This document shows, piece by piece, positions 24,271-35,585 of a DNA stretch of 64,000 bases; position 1 is the stretch's first letter; every line of letters starts with the position of its first letter. Made by a program: the position numbers and the translations under genes. The stretch comes from Seriola aureovittata (taxonomy: Eukaryota > Chordata > Actinopteri > Carangiformes > Carangidae), in the NCBI RefSeq assembly GCF_021018895.1, contig NC_079374.1:4932001-4996000 (forward strand). Direction: 5' to 3'. The notes beneath the pieces were generated by a model, which saw nothing but the letters and a program-made list of their open reading frames with translations, was not told the origin of the DNA and did not search any database.

Positions 24271-24893
24271 CTCATTTCCCCAACATTCAGCCTGATATAT
24301 TTAGTGTGTTTGGAAACTTTAATGTGGGTTTGAACATTTTTGGATGGAAGATGGAGCCATCACTGTGTCTGGCACAGAGTAAGTGCTTAATTAATCCCAA
24401 CCAAATGAGGCGGTAACATGGTTTTATGAGTGGTAATAAACCTGTGAAATACACTTTTCAAATTTTACCTTTCCACCTTCTCAAATTCCTCTTTAACAGT
24501 TTCTGCTATTCCTCCACTCGTGCTCCAGCTGGCACAGAGTTATTCATTTATTTCACACTGCATTGGGACATTTCATTACCTATGATTCATTGGCGAAACT
24601 GTGGCGTTGTGCCACCTGTCCCCTCACCTCTCAGCTCAGTTCACGTCCATTCGACCCTGGGACCTGAGCCGACGGGGCAGCGGTGTCCTGCAAAGACACA
24701 GAAGACAGAGAGACAGAGACAGAGACTGAGGCAGAGACAGAGGAGAGATAAACAGAGAGAGAGTGTAATCTATCTGCAGCCGCTCGGCTGCTGGACAGGA
24801 TGCTGCTGCTGTAACATCCTTAATCTGACTGGCAAGGGCTGATGCTGATCTGACAGCTCCTGCTGATGTACTGTGGCGAGAAACGATAGGAGC

Positions 24894-24937
<44 letters not shown>
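24226..24937. repeat. (CA)22, CAGAGA-type hexamer and (AC)19 arrays
   Basis: (CA)22 lies at 24226-24269. An irregular (GACAGA)n purine-rich minisatellite lies at about 24695-24765. (AC)19 lies at 24899-24937. The sequence between is non-coding. Confidence 0.9.
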
Positions 24938-24938
<1 letters not shown>

Positions 24939-25216
24939 CGTCATCATCATTCTTGGCTTGTTGCAGTGGTTCCCCAAAATCCCAAAGACATTTCAGGGTT
25001 TCAGAACGTTACACTAAGATCCAAGAGTGTCATTAACATGTGGCTAATTGCTGCTGTAGGACTGAAGAAGTATTCAAACGTCCTCCACGTTAAATGACAA
25101 TATTATTTGTAACTGCCCTGTAGAAAGACACAAGGACACGGTCTCTAATATGGCGCCTTTATCAGCAGCATGACATCATTTGTCAGTGCTTTCCAAAACT
25201 GTTCCAAATCCCTGCT

Positions 25217-25426
25217 GGGTAACACTTTATTTTAAGTCCCTCTATGCCGCATACACAGGCCTCAACTAATGGATTCCCACAGGAGGAGCTTATATCGTTA
25301 TAGCTGTTGACAAAGGTATTAACGTTGACTGTTGATGAAATTACAGTGTGTTATAGACCATGCATTTATTACATGTTTCTATGAATGAGGCTGCTAAATA
25401 GTTGGACTTTAAGAAAAGTGTTGCCC
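25217..25426. mobile_element. Terminal-inverted-repeat MITE
   Basis: The left end GGGTAACACTTTATTTTAAG and the right end, read on the reverse strand as GGGCAACACTTTTCTTAAAG, are inverted repeats of about 23 bp with three mismatches. They bound 210 bp of non-coding sequence. The GGTAACACTTTATTTTAAG end is typical of a widespread vertebrate non-autonomous DNA transposon group. Confidence 0.75.
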
Positions 25427-25881
25427 ACTGTTGAAACATAAATCAGTTTCATGATATGACAACACATACGGTTAAGGTTTGTTAGCTTGAGGCATAAAAA
25501 CGACTTTTTTCGATTCAGGAAAATCCATGGTTTGGATTAACATTTCTGCTTTGTTGAGACAGGTCGACCTTTGTTGTCACAGTGCCAAGGTTAGTTAATT
25601 GTAATCTTACTAAAAGTCCAATGTTTTGTTGACACATCCCTCCACCCCAACCTCCGCTCTCTGCGGACCTTATTGCTCCAAAATAACGTCATCTATTATA
25701 TTATATGATTTCATGGCTCGTGCAGCGATTTCTAGCTACGTGTCACTTTCCAACATCAGCCACTAATTAAACAGTGAGAATACGTCAAGGAAAATAAAAC
25801 TAACTAACTGTATAATGAAGCTAATGAGCCTCAAAAAAAAGAGAACAGACTCCATTGTCCCGACAGTCCCAAGTGATCACA

Positions 25882-25882
<1 letters not shown>

Positions 25883-25937
<55 letters not shown>
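25883..25937. repeat. (AC)27 microsatellite
   Basis: An uninterrupted AC array. Confidence 0.97.
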
Positions 25938-26455
25938 GGAATAGTCTTCCCGGAACAGCACAAAGACAGACAACAGTCTGCTCTGTTGTCCGCTGAGCTT
26001 CTCCCCCCCGTGCAGTTTGGGAAGTAAGTTCACTGCTCAAATCTACTTTCACCTCTCCAACCTTGAGGACACCACTGCCCCCCCGCCCACTTTGGGAGAG
26101 ACATGTCCTTTCATATGTGACAGCAGATATGATGTTCAGGTGGTGCTGGCAGGTGTCATGCACCTGCTCTGCACCTGCTCACTGATGACAGCGCTGTTGT
26201 TACCGGTCTGGAAAAATACAATGGAGCAGATCATCAAAGCAGAGCAGTGAGAGGACATGTAGAGCTATTACTCATCTTCCTGTCACACCACTTTTCTCCT
26301 GTATCTCCATTGTTGTGTGAAGGCAACAAATCGATGACCTTCTCTTTGTCATCTACCTCCTTCCCCTCAGAAGAGAAAAAAAAAGTGAGAAATTTAAATT
26401 TCACAATCTGCTTCTGTTTCATTACAGAACCAAACTCAGCTGGGCCTGGACTCTG

Positions 26456-26469
26456 GTTGCCATAGTAAC
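26456..26469. promoter_or_regulatory. Candidate RFX X-box
   Basis: GTTGCCATAGTAAC matches the palindromic X-box pattern (GTTNCC, two-base spacer, GGNAAC type) closely. It lies in the intergenic region. Binding is inferred. Confidence 0.35.
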
Positions 26470-26559
26470 AAGACTCGGTTGCTGAACGATAAGCGCAAAA
26501 CAAAAGAAGTGTCGCCCGATGAAGTCGTTCCAACTGAGTGGCAGCAGCCCGGGTTTCCT

Positions 26560-26790
26560 GATCCAACATGACACAAAACCAGGTCCATAAAGATATGGTT
26601 TTCAGTTTGGTGTGACAGAACTGGACTGGCCTGCACATAGACCTGGCCTCGACACCTTCTGGATGAACTGCAGCACTGACTGTGAGCCTGGTCTTATCAC
26701 CCAACATCAGTGGTGGGCCACACTAATGCTCTTTTGGCTGAATGGGAGCAAATCCCTGCAGCCAGGTTCAAAACCTGGAGTACGGTCTGC
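26560..26790 (+). pseudogene. Second degenerate Tc1-like transposase fragment
   Basis: The plus-strand text encodes ELDWPAH followed, after frame breaks, by segments corresponding to the C-terminal DDE region of Tc1-like transposases (the usual WPAQSPDLNPIEHLW neighbourhood), then an ALMLFWLNGSKS-type frame-shifted copy of the NALVAEW region. No intact frame and no terminal inverted repeat is visible. It differs from the element at 12346-13148. Identification is from memory of the family. Confidence 0.65.
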
Positions 26791-27877
26791 GGCCACATCC
26801 ACACTGCTTTAAAATGAAAACCATCAACACTGTCTACTTTGCAGTTGGTTGCTTACTTGCAGAAAATACTAAGAACGAGGAACAGTGATGGCAAAATCTG
26901 AGACCAAGGGTTTCTTGGCATTATAAAGTGAAGAATTCATCTGCACAACAGCTGCCAGCAAAGTCAACAAGATCAGCAACTCTTGTAATTTGTTATCCAC
27001 ATTAATCACCTCGGTTCCTTCGACAAAAAGCCAGTGGGATTTCTACATTGGCCTTTGGACCACTGCAGAAAATAACAAACAAATATACGTTTTGTTCAGT
27101 ATGATAATCTTCACAAATGAACATCACTGTTTATGTTTTTTGAAGCCTAAATACAATCACTAAAAGCATAAAGCTAATGTTAGACTATAAACAAACTACA
27201 CCGCGGTCGCATGGCAGTAGAATGAAACAGGAAAATGTCTTGAGCTTGTGTTAACCACAGACCTTATTTCAGCCATCTAACAAAAAACGGAAAAGGGTAA
27301 CGTGATAGGAACATGATTAATCAGGGAAGGATACGTTGTGAATGATAAGACCCCATCAGGGAGTGAATATGGGTTCCTGCACCATTGTTTCCAAAAGTCT
27401 CAGTTTCTTCCAAACTCAAATGTAACTGCAGCGTTTCCAAAAGTCTCTGTTTTAGTGGCTTGAAAACTCCGGAGTCGTAAACGTAGCAAAAGTGATGCAT
27501 CATCCGACAAGGCACGTACTGCATTGGTCAATCACATAAAGTTAAGCCTCTTCCTCCAACTGGACATCCCAGATCTTATTTTACTGTGTCGCTGGTACAT
27601 GAAACAACAGACCCTCACCAACGTAGCCCCTTGTGTCGTTTTAATCCAGGGCAAATGTCTGAATACAGGCTGATCTCCATATTCTACTTAGGTGACCAGG
27701 TTACTGTGAGACACTGGATTGAGCAGGTAATCAGATAACGTGTTTACAGGCATGCGCTTTAATAACTTGGTAATTTAAATCTGCAGCACTTCAGCAATCA
27801 GATTTCTATCTCACCGCAGACCTTATTTTGGAAAGACAGTTTTCTTATTTTAACTGTAACGCTTCATTGTTTTTTTG

Positions 27878-27878
<1 letters not shown>

Positions 27879-27948
<70 letters not shown>
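27879..27948. repeat. (TG)35 microsatellite
   Basis: The longest uninterrupted dinucleotide array in the window. Confidence 0.97.
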
Positions 27949-27949
<1 letters not shown>

Positions 27950-28074
27950 AAACTGATGGCACAGTCAGCGGTCAGACAGAGCGGAGCTCTTCCACGCAGC
28001 ATGAATGTGTCTGAGTTTGACAAATAGTCAAACATTCAGTGGTGGAAACAAGCTTATTTAGACTTATGAGACTG

Positions 28075-28281
28075 GTCTGTTCTGTACACACAACATCTAT
28101 TGTATTTCTCTCTGTTCCCTCCTCTGTTGCTCTCCCTGAGGTTTCTATTATTTTTCCCATGGTATGAGGTTTTCCCTCATCTAACCGAGGGTCTAAGGAT
28201 ATGCAGAGTGTGATTGTAAAGTCCTTTGAGGCAAATGTGTGATTTATGACATTGGGAGATATAAATAAAACTGAATTGACT
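28075..28281 (+). mobile_element. 3' tail of a non-LTR retrotransposon (LINE fragment)
   Basis: The phrases CTCTGTTGCTCTCCCTGAGG, GAGGGTCTAAGGATATG, TGTAAAGTCCTTTGAGGCAA and GATATAAATAAAACTGAATT match the 3' end of a very common fish LINE tail, which normally ends in ATAAATAAAATTGAATTG repeats. It is a 5'-truncated copy with no coding part. The clade is not assigned. Confidence 0.75.
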
Positions 28282-28978
28282 TGTAGAGGCTACTTTCCTT
28301 TGATTTTAGGTTTAGTTTGACTTTGAATGGAATTAAATGAAATTACGTACGAGAGTCACATTGCAAATATGTAATTACCTCTCCTTTCATCCAGCCAATC
28401 CACTGTTACTTTCACTGCCTGAAGTCTTTCGCCCTGCACATGCGCACTGGGACACAGCTGATTAGAAACCTGGCTAGCTGTATACATGACAGACAAACTG
28501 CTGTTCTCCAGGAGGAATGTAGTAGGGGAAATCTGGTTTCTTTAATCTTCTACCCCGATTACAGAACCCGCCCTCTCAAGGTTTAAGAAATCAGCTTACA
28601 GGAGAAAAGCTGACTGTAACCCGGTGAGTTAAGTGTGTGTAAACACACAGATCGACACAGGTTGCCATTACCGATCTGATTAGGCCGAATCCACGAGAAC
28701 TCTTCCACAGTCCTTGAGTCTGGGTTAAGTTTGAATATTTCCACACAGTAATGGCGGCTCCAGCAGTGAAACAAATCAAATGGCTAATTATGGTATCAAT
28801 TAGGATTAAGCAACAGCGTTCATAAATGTATGATGCTTTTTCTGAAGGTCACACATACGAAAATAGCTATAAATGTTTGTGTGGGTGCTGATAATGTTAC
28901 GTAAAGCAAAGACACACAAAACAAAATGATGCATAATCAGTACTGACAGTCCCACAGCCCTCTGATCCTTATTCTGCT

Positions 28979-29001
28979 GTGTGTGTGTGTGTGTGTGTGT
29001 G

Positions 29002-29034
<33 letters not shown>

Positions 29035-29095
29035 TGGAATAGCAGGTGACTTGTTTTGGTGCTGAGCCCCATATGTGCTACGTAGAAGGGAATAC

Positions 29096-29129
<34 letters not shown>

Positions 29130-29149
29130 CTCTGTGTCATTCACACACA

Positions 29150-29182
<33 letters not shown>

Positions 29183-29331
29183 TGGTGGACAGGGGTCCCT
29201 GCCGGCCAGCCTGTCTGTCTGGTGATGGGGTGTTGTTGTTGTTGAGTGCACTCAGCCACACATGATTAGCTAGACAAACACACGCACACACACATACACA
29301 CACACACACACACACGCACGCATGCACGCAC
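28979..29331. repeat. Cluster of opposed TG and CA arrays
   Basis: TG arrays at 28979-29033 and 29099-29127 are followed by CA arrays at 29142-29180 and 29277-29331. The last has CGCA interruptions. Confidence 0.93.
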
Positions 29332-29383
29332 AGACTGGTGGTAGTGATGGTCTGGTCTCCACCTGTCCCCCCTGTCATTACCC

Positions 29384-29783
29384 AGGAGGTGATGGAGGGG
29401 AACAGAGAGAGAGACGAGGGGGGAGGAGGAGGAGGGGGAAGGAAAGGTGGAAGGGAGAAAAGGAGGAGGTGGAAAGGGGAGAAAACAGGGGAGATGAACA
29501 GAAAAAGGAATGAGACAGAAAGAGCAGAGAACTCAGTGTGACAGAGTCGCAGGTGAAGAAAGCAGATAGAGACGTTGAGAGACTGCAGGAAAGACCTGAT
29601 GTGACAGAGACAGAGAGACAGGATGAGGACGGACAGACTGAGATGTGGATGGTGAGGGAAAGGACAGATCACAGAGAGGGTGACAGTAGATTAGACGGGA
29701 GAAATGTGAGCAGTTGTACAACAGATGAGAGGAAGAGAACCAACAGTCTGTTAAAGTGAAAGATAAAAAGGGGGGGGGGGGGG
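29384..29783. repeat. Purine-rich tract ending in a G14 run
   Basis: The plus strand is nearly all A and G from 29384 to 29535 (GGAGG and GAGAA words), continues less strictly to about 29760, then has 14 consecutive G at 29770-29783. Confidence 0.9.
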
Positions 29784-30039
29784 TGATTACTAGTCCAGTG
29801 TTCAGACAGAAAGCTGTGAAATGTGTTAAAAAAAAGACCACCAGAGATCAGGGTTCACGTCCACAGTCCCATCTACGGTTAGGTTCAAGCAACAAGAGCA
29901 TTTGGTTAAGGTCAGGGAAAGAATGTGTGTGTTTTTGTTTAATTTTTATTAAATAAACACATTGCTTCTGAAGTCACTGTGAACTTTATCCGTATTAAAA
30001 GAGCTATATTTTAAGTTTTGCTATTGCTACAAAATTAGC

Positions 30040-30375
30040 ATTAATAACTGTTTACTTCTCCAGTCTAGAAACAAATGTTGTGAGTTCAGCATCAATATTC
30101 ATTCCTTTACTCACTAACAGCCACGTTCTTGTTTTGCTTCCATTTCTATCACTACAGCATGCTAACCAACAACAGACCGGCCGGACTTTTGTCACTTTCC
30201 GATACCGAGTCACTGTAGGGTCCAGGCTGCCCTTAGTAGTAGAAGTAGCTCTGCTCATTATAACCTCTTGTCTTGTAAATGCAATGATTTTCTGAAGCTC
30301 TTGGCAAGACAGGTAAGTAAACAAGTAAACAGCTGTTAATGCTAACAGTCTAGCAATAGCAAAATTTACAACCAT
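30040..30375 (-). repeat. Dispersed repeat R2, copy A
   Basis: Read on the minus strand it shares an ordered series of blocks with plus-strand 49860-50215: CAAGAGCTTC, GAGCAG, GGCTGGAC-type, GGAAAGTGAC, TTAGCATGCT, GATGCTGAACTCACA, TTCTAGACTGG, AATGCTAAT, GTAGCAATAG. No coding capacity is convincing; the class is unknown. Confidence 0.7.
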
Positions 30376-31601
30376 CCTTTAAACCAGACAACTTTTTCCC
30401 TTATCTTAACAAAGTTTTCCTGGATACTAGTTGATAACAGCTGTTACTTTTAGTTACAAAATATCGAAACCCATTCGTATTACACACCATTTTATCTTTC
30501 CTACGGTCCTGTCTGTGTTGTCAGCTGGACTATCATAATGACTTGTACTCTTCTTTATGTAAAGAAGCTGTAAGACAATTAGATTAGAAAATTAGACCAA
30601 ATTTTTCCTGCATAATTACAACCGAAAAGCCTATTAAATATTTTGTACCTTTGCCCAGCGGGTTACTAATCAAGGTAGTTTAGAAAAGAACCCGACAACA
30701 CAATAATCCTATTCCTATTTCCTATCATCCATTCACTTTACTGAGCTTGAATCCTTTTTTCATTTTCAGAAACTGCGCTACATCGAAAATACAGGCCGTT
30801 GCTTCTATGACACGATCAGCACATTAGTTTCCCTGCTTAACTGACCACGGTAGGATTTTAAAAATGCACCAACACTAATAGAAATGAGATGATAATAATG
30901 TCACTGATGATGGTGACAGTGTTTACTCTGGATAATACTGCTGTCGGGCTTTGTGGGCCAATAACATCTTGGTGGAAGAAACACATTGCAGGAGTGAATA
31001 TGGTTCTTACATATTGGTGTGATGAAGCAGTTCATTGTCCATCTGTTTTGTGTTTAACTCCCTCCATCTGCTGCAGCTATGCACTTACACAACAGCTAAT
31101 TCATTGTTTTTTCTCTCTCTTGTTCAAGGTTGCCTCACTCCTTTCTTTCAGAACAACGTTAATGTGTCATTTTACAGTAACACAACACCAATAAATGTTC
31201 ATTAGATTTCCCTCGGACTTTGACCACACTATTGACTATTGAATTTGGGCTGTCGGTATGAATATGAGCCTATTTATTTTAGGTTTTTAATGCAAAAAAA
31301 TTCATTTTGAAAATATTGGTTTCCTTAAAATAATGGCGAGCTAGTTTTTGCAATAATTACAGTTTAATATTGAAGGCATCAGAGAATACATGTGCACTGT
31401 GTTTAATTTGTACACAAATGAGAGTAGTTTCCCTTTTCCTGCTCTGTTTTGTTTCACATAACAACTTAATAAAAGTGAGAATTAACCTTGAACTCATGTG
31501 CAGTAAGGAGTCAGCCTGTGCTGCTGCTCTTTTCTGTGTCTCGGAGCTTGAGGGTTAATGCAGGGTTAAATCAAGTTTTCAAAGCCGTGGCAAGCTTGGG
31601 A

Positions 31602-31665
<64 letters not shown>

Positions 31666-31777
31666 CCAGGAATCCTCCCATCCCTCCGGCTCAGTCGCAA
31701 TTCAGATGTCATATGTGTCTTCTCCCTGGATCAAAGGGAGGTCACGTTAATTAGCCAATTTCACACTCCTCTGCCAG

Positions 31778-31837
<60 letters not shown>
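31602..31837. repeat. Two long CA arrays
   Basis: A CA array with one CG interruption lies at 31602-31663, and an uninterrupted (AC)28 at 31781-31837. They are separated by about 118 bp of complex sequence. Confidence 0.96.
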
Positions 31838-31841
<4 letters not shown>

Positions 31842-32593
31842 TGCTCCACTGTCACACAGACATGTTAATTAAAGACTTTAGACCACAGCATTGAGAGCCA
31901 ATCATCGCTCTTGGTCGAGGGTTATGGGCCCGCTTATGATGAACTGTTGATCAGTGGTGAAGTCAAGTCTGACTGTTGACATGCTGTAGAATTCTCCATT
32001 AAAAAATCACTGCTTCATGTCACATGTACTGTATTGTGAATTATACATTTATATATGAAAGGCTTAATGTTTGACACGGTGTGCAAATATAGAGCACACA
32101 TTAACAGACAAGGTGGGGGTGTCTCCTCTACACAGCGTTAATACTAACGCAAAGTCTTAATACATTACCCTGAAGCTTTAATAAACTATACTATATACAT
32201 GTTTATATCGATCGCTGTTAAGTGACCAGTAAAAATAAGGCACTCCACATTGGAAAACCCTCCTCAGGTTTAAGTTTCTTCTTCTTCATTGTCAATTCGT
32301 TTTTTGATAACTCACTTGTTTGTTTGTTTATTTATTTATTTATACAGGGTAAATGAATGGAAAAATACCATTTTATATTCTTTAAATAAACAAGCAGCAC
32401 AAGCTGTTACCGATTGAAGATATAAATGATCAACATATAATGAAAAAATTCTGATAACTTTGGGAAAACTCAAAATTGGAAGTTGAATTATGTTGAATTT
32501 GCCAATTTTTAAAGTTTCTCTGCAGTTGTTTTAATCCATGTTTTAGTTAGTTTCATTAGTAAGACTTAATTGGTTACATCAAGCATCATTGTT

Positions 32594-32783
32594 GTTGCTA
32601 TGGTTACCTACTGTTCATATTAAAAACTGCCCACTACAATTATGGTTACACTGTCCTCATGTCTGAGTCTAACAGTCCATATATGATGACATGAGGAACA
32701 CTGGATTCTGCTGCAGCTTCTGCATCACTGTTCTACATTAATTGTCATGTCTGGAGAGGCATTTATAGCTGTTGCTAGGCAAT
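32594..32783. promoter_or_regulatory. Candidate pair of RFX X-boxes
   Basis: GTTGCTATGGTTAC (32594-32607) and GTTGCTAGGCAAT (32771-32783) both fit the X-box pattern and lie 164 bp apart. They are flanked by A+T-rich complex sequence (ATTAATTGTCATG, TAATAATTATCC) of regulatory character. Confidence 0.35.
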
Positions 32784-33621
32784 GGCTTCCACTTGCTTGA
32801 GCAGTAATAATTATCCATCTATTAATCCATAAACAATACATAAATATTGATTGCTGGCAAGGGGCCATACCATGAGCAGGATAATCCTCTCCAGCCCCTG
32901 CAGTTATTACAAACAGCAATGCAGTCTATCAAGGCAACAACACCCTCCTTCTTTATTAGCGTCCATGTTGTGAGTTATTTTTCTGTAACTGCACCTCTCA
33001 TCATGGATCATGAAGAGTATAGGATGTAGTTTATAGTGCTGGTGAACTGTATTGCATTATGCCTATTATTCTTGTTATTTTGTGTATCCACATTGAAATA
33101 AATGGGGATGGACAAATGAAAGAAACACCTGTTTATATATCACAACACAGTTCAACAGAACCACAAACTGCAGCCTCCAAAATGAATCCAAGTTTAAGCT
33201 CAAACTGAACATTATAACCTTCATAAAGGCAGGGCTGATCAGCCTGCGTCACTTTCTCTGGGAGCGCGTTAGGAAACGGTCTTTTCATGATCAGTATGAA
33301 CAGGAGTGATGATTACAGCAAGACAAACCTCTTCCAGTGTCCATACAGACACCTGACTATTGTTTTACAGAACCAACTAAAAAAAGGCAAGTACAGGCTT
33401 TTCAGTTCATGACAAAGTATTCAATATTTTTCCAATATTTTCCAGCCACTCAGTGTTGCTGCAGCACCACGTCTGTTTACACATGTGCATATGAAAGACT
33501 CTGGAGATTTTGGCCATCTGTGCGTGTTTGTGTGTTTCTTGCATCTCTGCATGAGCCACACCTGGTAACCACCCACCCACACACACACCCACACAGCCTC
33601 TGTGTATATGAGTAAATACAC

Positions 33622-33626
<5 letters not shown>

Positions 33627-33656
<30 letters not shown>

Positions 33657-33839
33657 CAGTCTTCTATGATATTAAACTGAAGATCCTTGGGTTTAGGACT
33701 GTTGGTCAGACATCTGAAGACATCACCTTGGGCTGCGGGAATTTGTGATGATCTTTTACCATTTTCTCCACCATTTACAGACAAACTGGGATTAATTGTC
33801 AGATTAATTGATGATGAAAATAACTGTTGGTTGCAGGAG
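33627..33839. repeat. (CA)13-14 array and short interspersed repeat motif
   Basis: A CA array lies at 33625-33652. At 33799-33839, CAGATTAATTGATGATGAAAATAA then TTGGTTGCAG matches a fish repeat word that also occurs, decayed, near 48628-48665. Confidence 0.6.
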
Positions 33840-35084
33840 GAAACAAACCCATGCCTGACATGCAGGCTCAGGCTCAGCTGTTCACCGCACATTTTATATT
33901 CTGAATTTAATATTTTTTGACATAAGCTGATATTTTCTGACTGTGGTCAAAACATTTTGCTATTTTCATGACCCAAAAAGACAACTAATCTAAATAAAAT
34001 GGTCCAAAGGGATGAGTGGGATCGAGTTCACATGAAAAAGGTCAACCTGCTTTAAGAATACGTCGGTAAAGTTAATATTTCTGCACCAGCCAATCTTTAC
34101 TGACACAGACACAACTCTCCTTCTATCTCAGCACAGGCAACCTGACATACTTGACTTGAATACCAACCAAATACACTAAACATCACTTTAACCTTTCACC
34201 ATATCCAAAGTTCAGCCTTGTTTATGTATTGAATCCAGCAGATTTCTATCTCTCTGGGTTTGTCAAAATTCCTAAGGAGGTCCTCGACTCTCCTTCGTAT
34301 ACGTTTCTCAAGCAGCTGTCTTAATATTGACGTATCAATGCAAAGCACAGAGATTTATTTATTGAAATAAATCAATATATGACGGATGGGTGAGCCCTGA
34401 TAAGGTATGTAATATAGCCAAATATAAACTACAGCCTGAGGCATATACTGTATACCAAAGGCAGTGTTTCCCAGTGTGGGGGTTGGGACCTCCTGAGGGT
34501 CTGTGAGATCAATCTGTTGGGTTGGGAGATGATTAATCAGACTTACTAAAACTACTACTGCTAACGCCTGGCAATACTATATTCTGTAGGTCAGTCAGTA
34601 AGTGGTTAGTACGTCATTTTAGCCCAGACTTAAATATCTCATCGACTTTGTACGAATTCCCAGAGGATAAACCGTACTGACTTTGATCCTGTCTATTTTC
34701 ATCTAGCTCTAGGTCAAAGTTTTCAGTCATCCAGTCACATATCTCAACATCTGCAAACTGGATGGCTAATGTCGAGAGACTTTTGTCTTGTTCTTCATTA
34801 TTGATGAATCTTTCAGTGTATAGGCTAAAATGTAAGAAAACAGAGGGTTGTTATTTAGTCCAGCCAACACACAATATGTAATTTATATTGGACATAAAAC
34901 ACAGAAAAGCAGCAGAATGTTGTAATAATTGACAAATTAGTCGATTATCAACAATCTTGCTAATTAATTATCTATCATCAAGTCAGTGAATCAACCCATT
35001 GTGTCAATTCTACACTTCTTATCTTATTAGACTATAATTATCATTTTGAATTAATACCACACTACTCAATTAGCAGTGTTCAGT

Positions 35085-35420
35085 GGTAGAAAGTAACTGA
35101 ATAAACTATACTTCAGTAAAACTGTGAGATACTTGTATTTCACTTGAGTATTTTCATATTCTGCTACTTCACACTTCTACTTTTTTTTTAACTTGACTAC
35201 ATCCATCTTAAAGCTTTAGTGACCTTGTATATTCAGATTCAGAACACACATAGTTATCAAATCAAATACATTATGATGTATTAGTCAAAACTAATACATA
35301 TCCAGCAGTATATAAAATTCATTAAAGTGATGCTAATACATAAAGAAGTGCTTCTACATGTTCCTGATCTGAGCACTTTTTCCACCAGTGGCATTATTCC
35401 TTCAGTTTTAGCATCTCATG
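35085..35420 (+). repeat. Teleost interspersed repeat (AGTGGTAGAAAGTAACT family)
   Basis: Begins CAGTGGTAGAAAGTAACTGA and continues through GATACTTGTATTTCACTTGA, TTCTGCTACTTCACACTTCTAC, then CAGCAGTATATAAAATTCAT and TTAAAGTGATGCTAATACAT. I recognise this order from a very abundant fish repeat. It is non-coding. Confidence 0.7.
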
Positions 35421-35565
35421 GTTTGATCCCTGCTGATCTTTCTGTGAGACACATGACTTTATAAAAACGCTGAATAAAACATTGAATAATATCTATTGGT
35501 ATTGGGAGTTTCCATCCCCAAACATGAAATTGTTATGGGACTATAAAAGCTAACATCAACCTCAA

Positions 35566-35585
35566 CCCCCCCCCCCCCCCCCCCC
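35566..35585. repeat. C20 homopolymer
   Basis: Twenty consecutive C. Confidence 0.95.

Noticed and set aside
26234..26707. 157-codon minus-strand frame
   Set aside because: It is partly antisense to the Tc1-like fragment at 26560-26790; no conserved motif.
28806..29672. 288-codon minus-strand frame rich in CVCVCV and HTHTHT
   Set aside because: Produced by CA/TG arrays and the purine tract; all microsatellite-derived frames in the window were rejected for this reason.
30040..30375. 107-codon minus-strand frame as a small gene
   Set aside because: The sequence has a second, frame-incompatible copy at 49860-50215, so it is a dispersed repeat rather than a gene.
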